Shown here piece after piece: positions 6,758 to 17,336 of a stretch of DNA of 64,000 nt (positions within the stretch are counted from its first letter, which is position 1; each line of letters opens with the position of its first letter). The notes under the pieces were generated by a model. That model did no database searches, was not told the origin of the DNA, and saw only the letters and a list, made by a program, of their open reading frames with translations. A program made the translations under genes and the position numbers. Source of the DNA: Nonomuraea africana (GTDB lineage: Bacteria > Actinomycetota > Actinomycetes > Streptosporangiales > Streptosporangiaceae); the NCBI RefSeq assembly GCF_014873535.1, contig NZ_JADBEF010000001.1, forward strand, positions 9,424,001 through 9,488,000. The letters run 5' to 3'.

Positions 6758-9700
6758 GTGACGACGGGGAATACCGAAGGCGGACGTGCCGCCAGGCGGG
6801 ACCGCGGAAAGCGGTCGCTGCCACGAATGGGGCTGCGTAACTGGCGCGTGAGATCTCGTCTCACCGCGTTGATCCTTGTGCCGACCATCGCCGGCGTCGT
6901 TCTCGGCGGCGCCCGTGTGGTGGAGGCGGTCGGCAGCATCGGGGAGTACGAGCGCACGGTGGTCGTCGCCGAGCAGGCGACCCATCTGCGCGATCTCATC
7001 CAGTCGCTCGGAATGGAGCGTGACACCGGCGGCTGGTTCTACGCCACGAAGCAGCGCAGGCAGCTCAAGAAGCCTTACGAGGACAGCAAGGACGCCGTCG
7101 ACAAGCAGGTGAAGGTCGTCTCGGCCGAACTGGCCGCGATGGACGCCGGCTACGGCCCGCGTGTCGAGCAGGCCGCCAAGCTGGCCGCCGCCCAGCTCAA
7201 GTCGCTGTCGGGGATCAGGGCGCAGCAGCGCGTGAGGCCCGACTCGACCGCCTACCGCTACCTGGTCGAGCAGCTCGTGCGCGTGCACGAGGAGCTGAGC
7301 CTCCTCAACAACGACCCGCAGATCCTCGGTGACTTCCGCGCCCTGACGGTGCTGGTGAAGGCCAAGGAGGAGATCTCCAGGCAGCGGATCATGCTGCTGG
7401 AGTCGTACTACGGCACCTCGAAGGTGGACGCGCAGCGGGTCACCGACTTCATCGCCGCGGGCGCCCAGCAGTGGCAGCTGCTCAACAGCTTCGCCGCGGA
7501 CGCGGGCACGGTCAGGAGCACCCAGCTCATGATCGGGCTGAAGAACAACAGCGACGTGATCAGGGCCGAGCTGTCCAAGGCCCGCGCCATCCGCCTGACC
7601 AACGACGGACCCGCCTTCCAGGCCAGGAACCTGCTGGCCGACCCCAACGAGTGGTTCGAGGACAACGCCAAGGCGATCGCGGTCCTGGAGAAGGCGGAGT
7701 CGAACACCGAGCCGGGGAAGACCGGGCTGGCGCAGGCCGTGACCACGCGCGCGCAGGACCTCCAGAGCGCCGAACTGCGCACCGCGCTGCTCGTGGGCGC
7801 CGCCATCGTCGGCCTGCTCCTGCTGGTGCTGACCTTCACCGTGCTCATCGCCCGCTCGATGGTCTCCCCGCTGCGCCGTCTGCGCAGCGAGGCCCTGGAG
7901 ATCGCCGGATTCCGGCTGCCCGACGTGGTGCGCAACCTGCGCGTCTCGGGCAACGCCACCGTGCCCGAGATCGAGCCCATCGACGTCGAGGGCAAGGACG
8001 AGATCGGTGAAGTGGCGCAGGCCTTCGACGAGGTCCACCGCCAGGCCGTACGGCTCGCGGCCGAGGAATCGGAGCTGCGCAGCAACATCAGCGCGATGTT
8101 CGTCAACCTCTCCCGCCGCACCCAGACACTGGTCGAGCGGCAGATCTCGCTGATCGACGGCCTGGAGAAGGGCGAGCAGGACGGCAGCCGTCTCGCCGAC
8201 CTGTTCAGCCTCGACCACCTGGCCACCCGCATGCGCCGCAACTCGGAGAACCTCCTGGTCCTCGCCGGCCACGAGCCCACTCGCAGGCGCAGCCAGCCCG
8301 CCAAGCTCGTCGACGTCGTGCGCGCCGCCCTGTCGGAGGTCGAGGACTACGACCGCGTGCAGGTCAAGGTGCACCGCGCCACCGCGGTGATCGGCAGCGC
8401 CGCCAACGACCTGGTCCACCTGGTCGCGGAGCTGGTCGAGAACGCCATCCAGTTCTCGCCGAAGAACAGCAACGTCATCGTCTCCAGCAGCATCATCGAG
8501 GGCGGCGGCGCGCTGCTGTCGGTGAGCGACCAGGGCATCAGCATGACCGACGAGGAGCTCGCCGAGGCCAACAGGCGCCTGGCCGAGCCGCCCGTCGTGG
8601 ACGTGTCGGTGTCGCGGCGCATGGGCCTGTTCGTGGTCGGCCGCCTGGCCCTGCGCCACGGCATCCGCGTGCAGCTGCGCAATGGCGAGGGCAGCGGCCT
8701 CATCGCCATGGTGCTCCTCCCGCCGCCGCTGCTGCCCGACGCGAACCAGCCGCCGCCCCCGCAGCGGCCCGCCTTCGGCGGCAGCGGCAGCCCCGCCCCT
8801 GCCTTCGGCGCTCCGGCGCAGAACGGCGCGTTCGCCGCGTTCGACTCCTTCGACTCCAGCGGATGGGGCAACCAGCAGCCGCGGCAGGGTCTCGGCGCCT
8901 TCACCGCCGACACCGGCGGCGACAGCGGCTTCTTCCGCCAGCCGCCCCAGCAGGGCGGACCGCACCCGTCGTTCCCGAGCATCGACCTCAGCGCGATGCC
9001 CAACCTGGACCAGACGGCGCCGCACCCCGGTGGCTCGCACCCCTCGTTCCCGAGCCTGGAGCAGCCCGGACCGCACCCGTCCTTCCCCAGCTCCGACAAC
9101 GGACTGCCGCGCCGCGGCCCCCGCGCGGGCGACACCGGAGCGTTCGGGACGCGGCCCAGGGCCGACACCACGGGCGCCTTCGGCGCGCCGGCCCGTCCCG
9201 ACGGCACCGGCGCCTTCGGGACGCCGGCCAGGGGCGAGGGGGTCTTCGGTCCGCCGTCCCGCGGTGGCGACACGGGCGCCTTCCCGACGCCGCCGCCCCG
9301 CGCGGGCGACACCGGCGCCTTCCCGACGCCGCCGCCGATGTCGGCGCCGTCCTACCCGTCGGTCGAGCGGTTCCCCTCGTGGGAGACCAGCACGAGCTCG
9401 ATGCCCGTGGTGGACAGCTCGCCGATGGAGCAGGAGCAGGAGGAGTTCCTGCCGATCTTCGCCGCGGTGGAGTCGGCCTGGTTCCGCAGGCCCGACGAGA
9501 GCGTCGAACCCCCCGCCGCCTCGCCTCAGGCCCGCAGGGAGCCGAAGTACCACATGCCCGAGGCGCAGGCGCCCGCGCAGGCCGTACCCTCTGAGAGTGA
9601 CCTGTGGCGGACCCCCGCCGACGCGGGGTGGCAGGCGGCGGCCGCGGCCAGTGACCCCAGCCTCGGCGGGATCACCGCCGCCGGGCTCCCCAAGCGCACC

Positions 9701-9886
9701 CCCAAGGCGAACCTGGTCCCCGGCACGGCGGGCCAGGCGCCCCAGCAGATGAGCCCGATGCCGCCGGTCTCGGCGGACCGGATCAGAAACCGGATGTCCA
9801 GCTTCCAGCAGGGCGTCCGCAGGGGGCGTGCGGAACTGAATGATGAGTCCGCCCCTAACGGGCTGGATAAGGAGGACAAGGCGTGA
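6758..9886 (+). CDS. cvnA: Conservon A sensor kinase-like protein CvnA
   Basis: This 1042-residue membrane sensor is first in a cvnABCD module. It has a conserved LRNWRVRSRL stretch then a membrane helix (about 28-50), an extracytoplasmic nitrate/nitrite-sensor-like (NIT) domain, a second helix near 343-368, HAMP, a SLDHLATRMRRNSENLLVLAG block, and a HATPase domain with N-box ELVENAIQFSP (about 557) and G-box MGLFVVGRLALRHG. No canonical His-kinase H-box is seen; the His in LDHLATR is a candidate. The tail (660-1042) holds HPSFPS and DTGAF repeats but keeps motifs EEFLPIFAAVESAWF, GLPKRTPKANLVPG and SSFQQGVRRGR shared by all four CvnAs here. GTG 6758 follows GAGGGG. Confidence 0.93.
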   Translation: MTTGNTEGGRAARRDRGKRSLPRMGLRNWRVRSRLTALILVPTIAGVVLGGARVVEAVGSIGEYERTVVVAEQATHLRDLIQSLGMERDTGGWFYATKQRRQLKKPYEDSKDAVDKQVKVVSAELAAMDAGYGPRVEQAAKLAAAQLKSLSGIRAQQRVRPDSTAYRYLVEQLVRVHEELSLLNNDPQILGDFRALTVLVKAKEEISRQRIMLLESYYGTSKVDAQRVTDFIAAGAQQWQLLNSFAADAGTVRSTQLMIGLKNNSDVIRAELSKARAIRLTNDGPAFQARNLLADPNEWFEDNAKAIAVLEKAESNTEPGKTGLAQAVTTRAQDLQSAELRTALLVGAAIVGLLLLVLTFTVLIARSMVSPLRRLRSEALEIAGFRLPDVVRNLRVSGNATVPEIEPIDVEGKDEIGEVAQAFDEVHRQAVRLAAEESELRSNISAMFVNLSRRTQTLVERQISLIDGLEKGEQDGSRLADLFSLDHLATRMRRNSENLLVLAGHEPTRRRSQPAKLVDVVRAALSEVEDYDRVQVKVHRATAVIGSAANDLVHLVAELVENAIQFSPKNSNVIVSSSIIEGGGALLSVSDQGISMTDEELAEANRRLAEPPVVDVSVSRRMGLFVVGRLALRHGIRVQLRNGEGSGLIAMVLLPPPLLPDANQPPPPQRPAFGGSGSPAPAFGAPAQNGAFAAFDSFDSSGWGNQQPRQGLGAFTADTGGDSGFFRQPPQQGGPHPSFPSIDLSAMPNLDQTAPHPGGSHPSFPSLEQPGPHPSFPSSDNGLPRRGPRAGDTGAFGTRPRADTTGAFGAPARPDGTGAFGTPARGEGVFGPPSRGGDTGAFPTPPPRAGDTGAFPTPPPMSAPSYPSVERFPSWETSTSSMPVVDSSPMEQEQEEFLPIFAAVESAWFRRPDESVEPPAASPQARREPKYHMPEAQAPAQAVPSESDLWRTPADAGWQAAAAASDPSLGGITAAGLPKRTPKANLVPGTAGQAPQQMSPMPPVSADRIRNRMSSFQQGVRRGRAELNDESAPNGLDKEDKA

Positions 9887-9950
9887 GCGAGCGTCGCGAG
9901 CGAACAGATAGCCACAGCACGTTCGTCACGCTTCCGACGAAGGAGGAAGT

Positions 9951-10373
9951 GTGACGACCTTGAGCCATGAGGCCCACAGGTTCGACTGGCTGATCACTGA
10001 CTTCGTCAGGAACACCCCAGGGGTGGCCCACGCGGTCGTCGTGTCAGCCGACGGTCTGTGCCTGGCCAGCTCCGAGGGCTTCCCGCCGGACCGGGCCGAC
10101 CAGTTGGCGGCCGTCTCCGCGGGTCTGCTGAGCCTCACCGTGGGCGCCTCGCGCGTCTTCGAGGGCGGGCCCGTGACCCAGACGGTCGTGGAGATGCAGC
10201 GCGGTCTGCTCCTGGTGATGGCCATCAGCGACGGGTCCGTGCTGACCGTGCTGGCCTCGCCCGACTGCGATATGGGTCTGGTGGCCTACCAGATGACTCT
10301 GCTGGTGGACCGTGCCGGACAGGCGCTGACCCCGGCACTTCGCGCGGAACTCCAGGCTGCCAGGACCCGGTGA
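9951..10373 (+). CDS. cvnB: Conservon A roadblock/LC7 protein CvnB
   Basis: This 140-residue roadblock/LC7-domain protein starts at GTG 9951 behind a strong AAGGAGG. The family hallmarks are FDWLITDFVRNTPGVAHAVVVSADGL and DQLAAVSAGLLSLTVGASRVFEGG. In conservons CvnB interacts with the CvnA sensor and is thought to modulate the partner GTPase, by analogy with MglB/MglA; that role is known for the family and not visible in sequence. Unlike the other three modules, 64 bp separate it from cvnA instead of a 4-bp overlap. The gap holds GCGAGCG-type repeats. Confidence 0.93.
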   Translation: MTTLSHEAHRFDWLITDFVRNTPGVAHAVVVSADGLCLASSEGFPPDRADQLAAVSAGLLSLTVGASRVFEGGPVTQTVVEMQRGLLLVMAISDGSVLTVLASPDCDMGLVAYQMTLLVDRAGQALTPALRAELQAARTR

Positions 10374-10374
10374 T

Positions 10375-10743
10375 GTGATGGTGTACGGGAGTGACGGGAC
10401 GGGGGACGAGGAGCCCCTGTTCCGTCCGTACGCAGTCACCGGCGGCCGGTCGGAACCCCGCTACCACTTGGCGATGGAGACGCTGATCTCCTCGATGTCG
10501 ATCCCGGATGACGAGATGGCCCTGCTCACGCCCGAGCAAGAGGCCATCATGACGCTGTGCAGGTCGTTCCGGTCGGTCGCCGAGATCTCCGCGCTGCTGC
10601 GGGTCCCGCTCGGCGTGGCCAGGGTCGTCGTGGCCGACATGGCCGACGAAGGACTCGTTCGCCTGCACCAGCCGCGTCTCAACCAGGGACAGCCAGACAT
10701 GAACATGCTCGAAAGGGTGCTCAGTGGACTTCGCAGGCTCTAG
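10375..10743 (+). CDS. cvnC: Conservon A DUF742 protein CvnC
   Basis: This 122-residue DUF742 protein has the family order LFRPYAVTGGRSEPRY, then a helix-turn-helix-like AEISALLRVPLGVARVVVADMADEGLVRLHQP, and the invariant end LERVLSGLRRL. It starts at GTG 10375 (ATG 10378 is possible), directly after the cvnB stop. Its 3' end contains the GTG start of cvnD in another frame, overlapping by 20 bp. Function is known only as a conservon partner; a winged-helix-like DNA- or protein-binding role is plausible. Confidence 0.93.
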   Translation: MMVYGSDGTGDEEPLFRPYAVTGGRSEPRYHLAMETLISSMSIPDDEMALLTPEQEAIMTLCRSFRSVAEISALLRVPLGVARVVVADMADEGLVRLHQPRLNQGQPDMNMLERVLSGLRRL

Positions 10744-11311
10744 CGGCGGCGGGCTCACCTCGACGAAGATCGTCGTCGCGGGCGGGTTCGGCGTCGGCAA
10801 GACGACGTTCGTGGGTGCGGTGTCCGAGATCCTCCCGTTGACCACGGAAGCGGTCATGACCGACGCCTCCGCGGGCATCGACGACCTCGGCCTGACCCCG
10901 AACAAGCAGACGACGACCGTGGCCATGGACTTCGGCCGGTTGTCGCTGGACAGGGACCTGATCCTGTACCTGTTCGGCACCCCCGGTCAGCACCGGTTCT
11001 GGTTCATGTGGGACGACCTGGTGCGCGGCGCGATCGGCGCCGTCGTGCTGCTCGACACCCGGCGGCTGGCCGACTCCTTCCCCGCGATCGACTACTTCGA
11101 AGAGGCCAAGCTGCCCTTCGTGGTGGGCATCAACGGGTGGGACGGGCAGTTCCCGCATGCGGAGAACGAGGTGCGTGAGGCGCTCGCCCTGGCGCCGCAC
11201 ATCCCGATCGTCAGGACCGACGCCCGCAACAGGGAGTCGGTCAAGGCGACGCTGATCTCGCTCGTCGAGCACGTGGTCAGGGTGAGGGCCTCCTACGGCA
11301 CCCCTGCCTGA
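10724..11311 (+). CDS. cvnD: Conservon A small GTPase CvnD
   Basis: This 195-residue Ras/MglA-like ATP/GTP-binding protein has P-loop GGFGVGKTTFVGAVSEI near residues 18-34. Switch-region motifs are TTTVAMDFGRL and LFGTPGQHRFWFMWDDLVRG, and the G4 position reads NGWDG instead of the usual NKxD. GTG 10724 lies inside cvnC, so translation is coupled. The N-terminus VDFAGSS matches conservon D and a separate leader frame in conservons B and C. It is probably the output switch of the module. A strong UUCG hairpin terminator follows. Confidence 0.94.
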   Translation: MDFAGSSGGGLTSTKIVVAGGFGVGKTTFVGAVSEILPLTTEAVMTDASAGIDDLGLTPNKQTTTVAMDFGRLSLDRDLILYLFGTPGQHRFWFMWDDLVRGAIGAVVLLDTRRLADSFPAIDYFEEAKLPFVVGINGWDGQFPHAENEVREALALAPHIPIVRTDARNRESVKATLISLVEHVVRVRASYGTPA

Positions 11312-11318
11312 CCCGCCT

Positions 11319-11360
11319 CGCAAGAAGGGGGAGGACCTTCGGGTCCCCCCCTTCTTCGCG
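11319..11360. terminator. Bidirectional intrinsic terminator with UUCG tetraloop
   Basis: The left arm CAAGAAGGGGG-A-GGACC and right arm GGTCC-CCCCCTTCTTCG enclose a TTCG loop at 11338-11341, giving a C(UUCG)G-capped stem of about 16 bp with a single bulged A. It lies between convergent cvnD (plus) and tetR (minus) genes and can serve both strands. Confidence 0.8.
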
Positions 11361-11405
11361 TCCGGCGACCACGGCGGTTCAGGACGGGGACCGGCTGGGG
11401 GTGGG

Positions 11406-12164
11406 TCAGCGGGTCTCGATCAGCAGCGAGATGCCGTCGAGGAGGCGCTGCAGGCCGAACTCGAAGGTGTGCTCGGGGCTGTGCGCCGAGCCGTACACCT
11501 CGGCGGCGGCCTCGCCGACGCGCGACGCGACGGGGAAGCGCGAGGCGTCCGAGATGCGGTGCAGGAAGGGCGCGTGGGCGGCCCACCACTGCTCGTCGGT
11601 CATCCCCGTGTGCTTCTCCGCCTCGAGCGCCTCGACCGCACCCCTGGCCGCGCCGTGGACGAAGCCGGTGACCAGCGTGATGACCGAGTCCATCTCGACG
11701 TCGGTCAGGCCGATGCCGTCGATGGCGCGCAGCTCGTACTCGTACTTGGCGGTGGTGCGGGGCCCGAGCACCGGACGGCTGGTGGCCACCTGGAGCAGCC
11801 AGGGGTGGCGCAGGTACAGGGCCCAGTTCTCGCGGGCGATCTGCTCCAGGCGCCCGCGCCAGCCGCCGGGGACGTCGTCGGGCCTGGCGGTCTCGCCGTA
11901 GACGGTGTCGAGCATGACGTCGAGGAGCTCGGGCTTGCCCGGCACGTAGGTGTAGAGCGACATGGTGCCGACGCCGAGCCTCTCGGCGACCCTGCGCATG
12001 GACAGGGCGCCGAGACCCTCGGCGTCGGCGACCTCGATCGCGGCGCGGACGATGCGGTCGACGCTCAGCTCCGGCTTGCCCTTGCGGCTGGGCCGCTCGC
12101 TGGTGCGCCACAGCAGCGCGAGGCTGCGCGCGGGGTCACCCTTGCCGGTGTACTCGACGGTCAC
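11406..12164 (-). CDS. TetR/AcrR family transcriptional regulator
   Basis: This 252-residue repressor has an N-terminal helix-turn-helix around residues 33-80: LSVDRIVRAAIEVADAEGLG, MRRVAERLGVGTMSLYTYVP. The C-terminal ligand domain resembles TetR_C (DSVITLVTGFVHGAARG). The N-terminal extension of about 30 residues before the HTH is typical of this subgroup. GTG 12164 is used. A perfect palindrome sits 5-22 bp upstream, so self-repression is likely. The gene is 39 bp downstream of the quaternary-amine ABC genes on the same strand and may be their last cistron. Ligand unknown. Confidence 0.9.
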   Translation of the reverse strand: MTVEYTGKGDPARSLALLWRTSERPSRKGKPELSVDRIVRAAIEVADAEGLGALSMRRVAERLGVGTMSLYTYVPGKPELLDVMLDTVYGETARPDDVPGGWRGRLEQIARENWALYLRHPWLLQVATSRPVLGPRTTAKYEYELRAIDGIGLTDVEMDSVITLVTGFVHGAARGAVEALEAEKHTGMTDEQWWAAHAPFLHRISDASRFPVASRVGEAAAEVYGSAHSPEHTFEFGLQRLLDGISLLIETR

Positions 12165-12168
12165 ACTT

Positions 12169-12186
12169 CGTACGGTACACCGTACG
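12169..12186 (-). promoter_or_regulatory. Palindromic operator of the adjacent TetR regulator
   Basis: The site CGTACGGT-AC-ACCGTACG is a perfect 8-bp inverted repeat with a 2-bp spacer, starting 5 bp upstream of the tetR GTG codon. Bound protein would occlude the ribosome site or transcription start. The size and symmetry suit a TetR dimer. Autoregulation is inferred from position. Confidence 0.7.
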
Positions 12187-12203
12187 GAGCTCGTCGCGCC
12201 GAA

Positions 12204-13154
12204 TCATTTGGGCAGCCAGTCCTTCCACACGATCTTGTTCGCCTCGACCCACTTCTTGGCCGCCGCCTGCGCCGACATGCGGCCGTCGGCCATGTCGCTG
12301 GCCACCGCGTTCTGGTGCTCGTTGGTCCAGGTGAAGTTGCGGACCAGCTCGTAGGCCTTGCCGCCGGTGTCGGCGAACTTCCTGCTGACGATCTTGTCAA
12401 GCAGGTAGGGCGGGTAGTCGCAGGCCACCTTCGCCGGTACGGCGTCGCAGCCGATGGCGTAGGGCGGAAGGTTGATCTTGACCAGCTTGACCTGCGTGAA
12501 CAACCACTGCGGCTCGTAGAAGTACATCAGCAGCGGCCGCCGGTTCCTGGTGGCGAACTTCGCCGCGCTGATCAGGGCGTTCTCGCTGCCCGCGTAGACG
12601 ACCTTGTAGTCGAGCTTCAAGTTCTTGACCAGGGCCTCGTCGGAGGTGACGAACGTCGGGTCACCGTCGAGCACCTGCCCCTTGTCACCGGACTTCGCGG
12701 TCTTGAACAGCGGCGCGTACTTGTTGAGGTTGCGCCAGTCGGTGATGTCCGGGTACTCCTCGGCCATCCACTGCGGCACGTACCAGCCGATGATGCCCTT
12801 GTTGCCGTTCAGCCCCGCCGAGACCGCGACCTTCTTGTCCTGGATGAACTCCTTCTTCTCCTTCTCGCGGCCCCAGTTCTCGACGATGACGTCGACGTCG
12901 CCGCTCTCGAAGCCCTTCCAGGACTCGTCCTCCGTCAGCTTCTTCGTCTCCACCCGGTAGCCGAGCTCGCGTTCCAGGAGGTAGGCCAGGACGGCGGCGC
13001 TGGCCTCGTAGCCGACCCAGGGGTTGACGGCGAGCCGTACGGTGCCCGTCTCCCTGGCCTGCGGAGGTGCTTCGGCCGTACAGCCGGCGAGGATCAGGAC
13101 GAGGGCGAGGGCCCCCGCCAGACCCCGGCCGCGGACCGCTACTTGGGAAGCCAT
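12204..13154 (-). CDS. Glycine betaine/choline-type ABC substrate-binding lipoprotein (second copy)
   Basis: This 316-residue OpuAC/ProX-type binding protein has a lipoprotein signal ending in lipobox LAGC. The mature start TVRLAVNPWVGYEASAAVLAYLL is the class signature; VIVENWGRE and GVIGWYVPQWMAEE-like segments follow (here IIGWYVPQWMAEEYPDI). These proteins bind quaternary ammonium compounds through an aromatic cage. ATG 13154 overlaps the end of the preceding binding-protein gene by 16 bp. It is a diverged tandem paralogue of that neighbour, so the transporter has two interchangeable receptors, perhaps with different substrates. Confidence 0.9.
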   Translation of the reverse strand: MASQVAVRGRGLAGALALVLILAGCTAEAPPQARETGTVRLAVNPWVGYEASAAVLAYLLERELGYRVETKKLTEDESWKGFESGDVDVIVENWGREKEKKEFIQDKKVAVSAGLNGNKGIIGWYVPQWMAEEYPDITDWRNLNKYAPLFKTAKSGDKGQVLDGDPTFVTSDEALVKNLKLDYKVVYAGSENALISAAKFATRNRRPLLMYFYEPQWLFTQVKLVKINLPPYAIGCDAVPAKVACDYPPYLLDKIVSRKFADTGGKAYELVRNFTWTNEHQNAVASDMADGRMSAQAAAKKWVEANKIVWKDWLPK

Positions 13155-14119
13155 GCCTGCCACTTGGCCTGGTTGGCCGCCACCCACTTCTTGGCCGCCT
13201 CCTCGGCGGACATGCCGTTGTTCTGGATGTCGTTGGCGACCGCGTTCTGGTCCTCGTTGGTCCAGCTGAAGTTCTTGACCAGCTCGTAGGCCTTGCCGCC
13301 GGTGTCGGCGAACTTCTTGCTCACGATCTTGTCGAGGTCGAGCTCGCCGTAGTCGCAGGCGACCTTCTTCGGGTCGGCGTCGCAGCCGGTGGTGTACGGC
13401 GGCAGCTTCACCCTGGCCAGCTTGACCTTGTCGAAGAGCCAGTGCGGGGTCCAGAAGTAGAACAGCAGCGGCTTCTGCTGCTCCTGCGCCTGCACCGCGG
13501 ACTCCAGCAGCGCCGCCTCGCTGCCGCCCGTCACGACCTTGAAGTCCAGCTTCAGGTTCTTGACCAGGGCCTCGTCGTTGGTGACGTAGGAGGGGTCGCC
13601 GTCGAGGAGCTGGCCCTTGTCGCCGGACTCAGAGGTCTTGAACAGGTCGGCGTACTTGTTGAGGTTCTTGTAGTCGGTGATGTCGGGGTACTTGTCGGCC
13701 ATCCACTGCGGGACGTACCAGCCGATGACGCCCTTGTTGCCGGTCGAGCCGGCGGAGAGGGCGACCTTCTTCTCGTCGATGTACTTCTTCTTGAGGTCGT
13801 CGTGGCCCCAGTTCTCGACGATGACGTCGACCTCGCCGGTCTCGAAGCCGGCCCAGGCGACCTCCTCCTTGAGCTCCTTCTTCTGCACCGTGTAGCCGAG
13901 CTTGTCGGTCAGCAGGTGGGCGATGACGGCGGCGGTGGCCTCGTAGCCGACCCACGGGTTGATGGCGATGTTGACGGTTCCCGCCGCCGGGGCGCTGCCC
14001 GAGCCGCTGGGCTGGGCGGCGGCTGTCGCTGTGGCGCCGGTGTCGACTCTGGCGCCACCGCCGCAGCCCGCGACGGCCAGGCCAAGGGCGACGACCCCGG
14101 CCATGAGGCGAATCTTCAT
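13139..14119 (-). CDS. Glycine betaine/choline-type ABC substrate-binding lipoprotein (first copy)
   Basis: This 326-residue OpuAC-domain protein has an N-terminal lipoprotein signal MKIRLMAGVVALGLAVAGC with the lipid-modified Cys at residue 19. The mature part has TVNIAINPWVGYEATAAVIA, DVIVENWGHDD and KGVIGWYVPQWMADKYPDI, closely paralogous to the next gene. It captures a quaternary-amine solute such as glycine betaine or choline for the neighbouring permease. ATG 14119 overlaps the permease stop (ATGA), so translation is coupled. Confidence 0.92.
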   Translation of the reverse strand: MKIRLMAGVVALGLAVAGCGGGARVDTGATATAAAQPSGSGSAPAAGTVNIAINPWVGYEATAAVIAHLLTDKLGYTVQKKELKEEVAWAGFETGEVDVIVENWGHDDLKKKYIDEKKVALSAGSTGNKGVIGWYVPQWMADKYPDITDYKNLNKYADLFKTSESGDKGQLLDGDPSYVTNDEALVKNLKLDFKVVTGGSEAALLESAVQAQEQQKPLLFYFWTPHWLFDKVKLARVKLPPYTTGCDADPKKVACDYGELDLDKIVSKKFADTGGKAYELVKNFSWTNEDQNAVANDIQNNGMSAEEAAKKWVAANQAKWQAWLPK

Positions 14120-16043
14120 GCGGTGTTCATCCTCTTACTTTGGGGGGAGGAGCGCCTGTCGGCGCCCTGCGTGATGCGGTCGAGCATGATGCCCAGCAGC
14201 ACCGTGGCGACTCCTGCGACGAAGCCCATGCCGAAGTCGGAGTGCTGGGAGAAACCGGTGACGACGTCGTAGCCGAGCCCGCCGGCCCCGACCATGCCGC
14301 CCACCACGACCATGGCCAGCGTCATCACGATTCCCTGGTTGGCGGCCAGCAGGATGGCGCCGCGGGCCATCGGCAGCTGCACCTTCCACAGCAGCTGCCA
14401 TCGCGTCGAGCCCGCCGACAGCGCGGCCTCGACGGTGGTCGGGGAGACGCCGCGGATGCCGTCCTCGACCAGGCGGACCACCGGCGGCACCGCGTAGATG
14501 ACCGAGGCGAAGATGGCGGTGAACCTGGTCGCGCCGAACAGCGCGAGCGCGGGCAGCAGGTAGACGATCGACGGCATCGTCTGCGCGGCGTCCAGCAGCG
14601 GCCGCTGGACGGCGGAGAAGCCGCGCGACCGCGCGGCGGTCACCCCGAGCAGCAGGCCGAGCACCAGGGCGACGGAGACGGCGACCAGCACGGTGGTGAG
14701 CGTGGCCATGCTGTGCTCCCACAGGCCGAGCAGCGCGAGCGCCAGCAGGCAGGCCAGCGCGGTCAGCGCGGGCCGCGGCCCGCTCGCCCACCAGGCCAGA
14801 GCCAGGAGGGCGGCGGCCACCAGCCACCACGGCGTGGAGGTCAGCATCTCCTGCAGCGGGTTCAGCAGGACGGTGGAGGTGACGTCCTTGATGGCCGTGG
14901 TGACGTCGTACCAGCTGGACTTGGCCCAGGTCACCGCCTCGTTGACGGGCCGGCCGATACGCAGGACCCACGCCTCGGGGAAGGCGGCGGGCAGGAGCCC
15001 GGCGGCCACCAGTCCGGCGACGGCGATCGCGCCCGCGGGGACGTAGCGGCCCCAGGCGGGGGAGGATCCCGCCGCCCTGTCGCGCCGCGCGGCGGCCATG
15101 GTGACCCGGTCCAGGACGATCGCCATGATGACGATGGCGATGCCCGCGGGCAGCATGAAGCCCACGTTCGCCCTGGACAGGCCCCTGATGATGTCGGAGC
15201 CCAGCCCGGGGGCGGAGATGAGGGCGGCGATCACGACCATCGACAGCGCCATCATGATGGCCTGGTTGATCGCCAGCGCGATGGTCTCGCGGGCCATCGG
15301 CAGCTGCACCTTGCGCAGCGTCTGCCAGCGCGTCGCGCCCAGCGAGGACGACGCCTCGATCGCGGTGGGCGAGACCCGCTGGACGGCCAGCGCGGTGATC
15401 CTGATCGCCACGGGCATCGCGTAGATGAGGGTGGCGACGGTCGCGGAGGAGGGGCCGATGCCGAAGAAGAGCACCATCGGCGTCAGGTAGGCGAACGTCG
15501 GCATGATCTGCATGACGTCGAGCACCGGGGTCAGCGCCCTGCGCAGCCGGGCCGAGCGGCCCGCCCACACCCCCAGCGGCAGCCCGACGGCCAGCGCCAC
15601 CAGCACCGAGGTGAGCACCAGGGCGAGGGTGCGGACGCTCGCCTCCCACACCCCGAGGACGCCGAGGGTGGTGAACCCGCCGACGCCCAGCAGCGCGATC
15701 CGCCAGCCGCCCGCGAGCCAGCCCAGCCCGACGAGCACGCCGACGAGCCCTGGCCAGCCGAGCGCGAACAGGACGGCCTCGAAGGCGGCGTAGAGCTCGC
15801 CGAGGTAGACGCGGATGTAGTTGACGCCGTACAGGAACAGGGGGTTGTCGTTCCTGTTGGCGTCGACCCAGTCGCGGGCGTCGTTGACGGCGAGGAAGGG
15901 GGCGGCCGCGTCGTCGTGCGGGAGCGAGGCGGTGCCGCGCAGCGTCAGGTAGCCGGTGACGAAGACCAGCCCGACGGCCACCGGCACGACCCATCGGGGC
16001 GGACGGCGGAGGGCGGGGGTGTCGACGGTCGCGACGGCCTCGC

Positions 16044-16047
<4 letters not shown>
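14116..16047 (-). CDS. Quaternary-amine ABC permease with two fused transmembrane domains
   Basis: This 643-residue inner-membrane protein contains two homologous OpuAB/ProW-type permease halves in one chain. The first carries RVSPTAIEASSSLGATRWQTL (EAA loop, contacts the ATPase) and the second GVSPTTVEAALSAGSTRWQLL. Each is followed by QLPMARETIALAINQ- or QLPMARGAILLAANQ-type helices. Most ProW permeases have one domain and form dimers; a fused pair supplies the whole channel. I chose GTG 16047 (GTGA overlap with the ATPase stop); the frame stays open further upstream only as an artefact within the ATPase gene. It is flanked by its ATPase and two binding proteins. Confidence 0.9.

Positions 16048-17336
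<1,289 letters not shown>

Noticed and set aside
6674..9553. Long open frames antisense to the conservon sensor genes (here and at about 17.7-20.4, 32.1-35.3 and 46.9-48.9 kb)
   Set aside because: They mirror the GC-biased third positions of the sense genes, recur at the same place in all four paralogues, and have Arg/Gly/Ala/Val-rich composition with no motifs.
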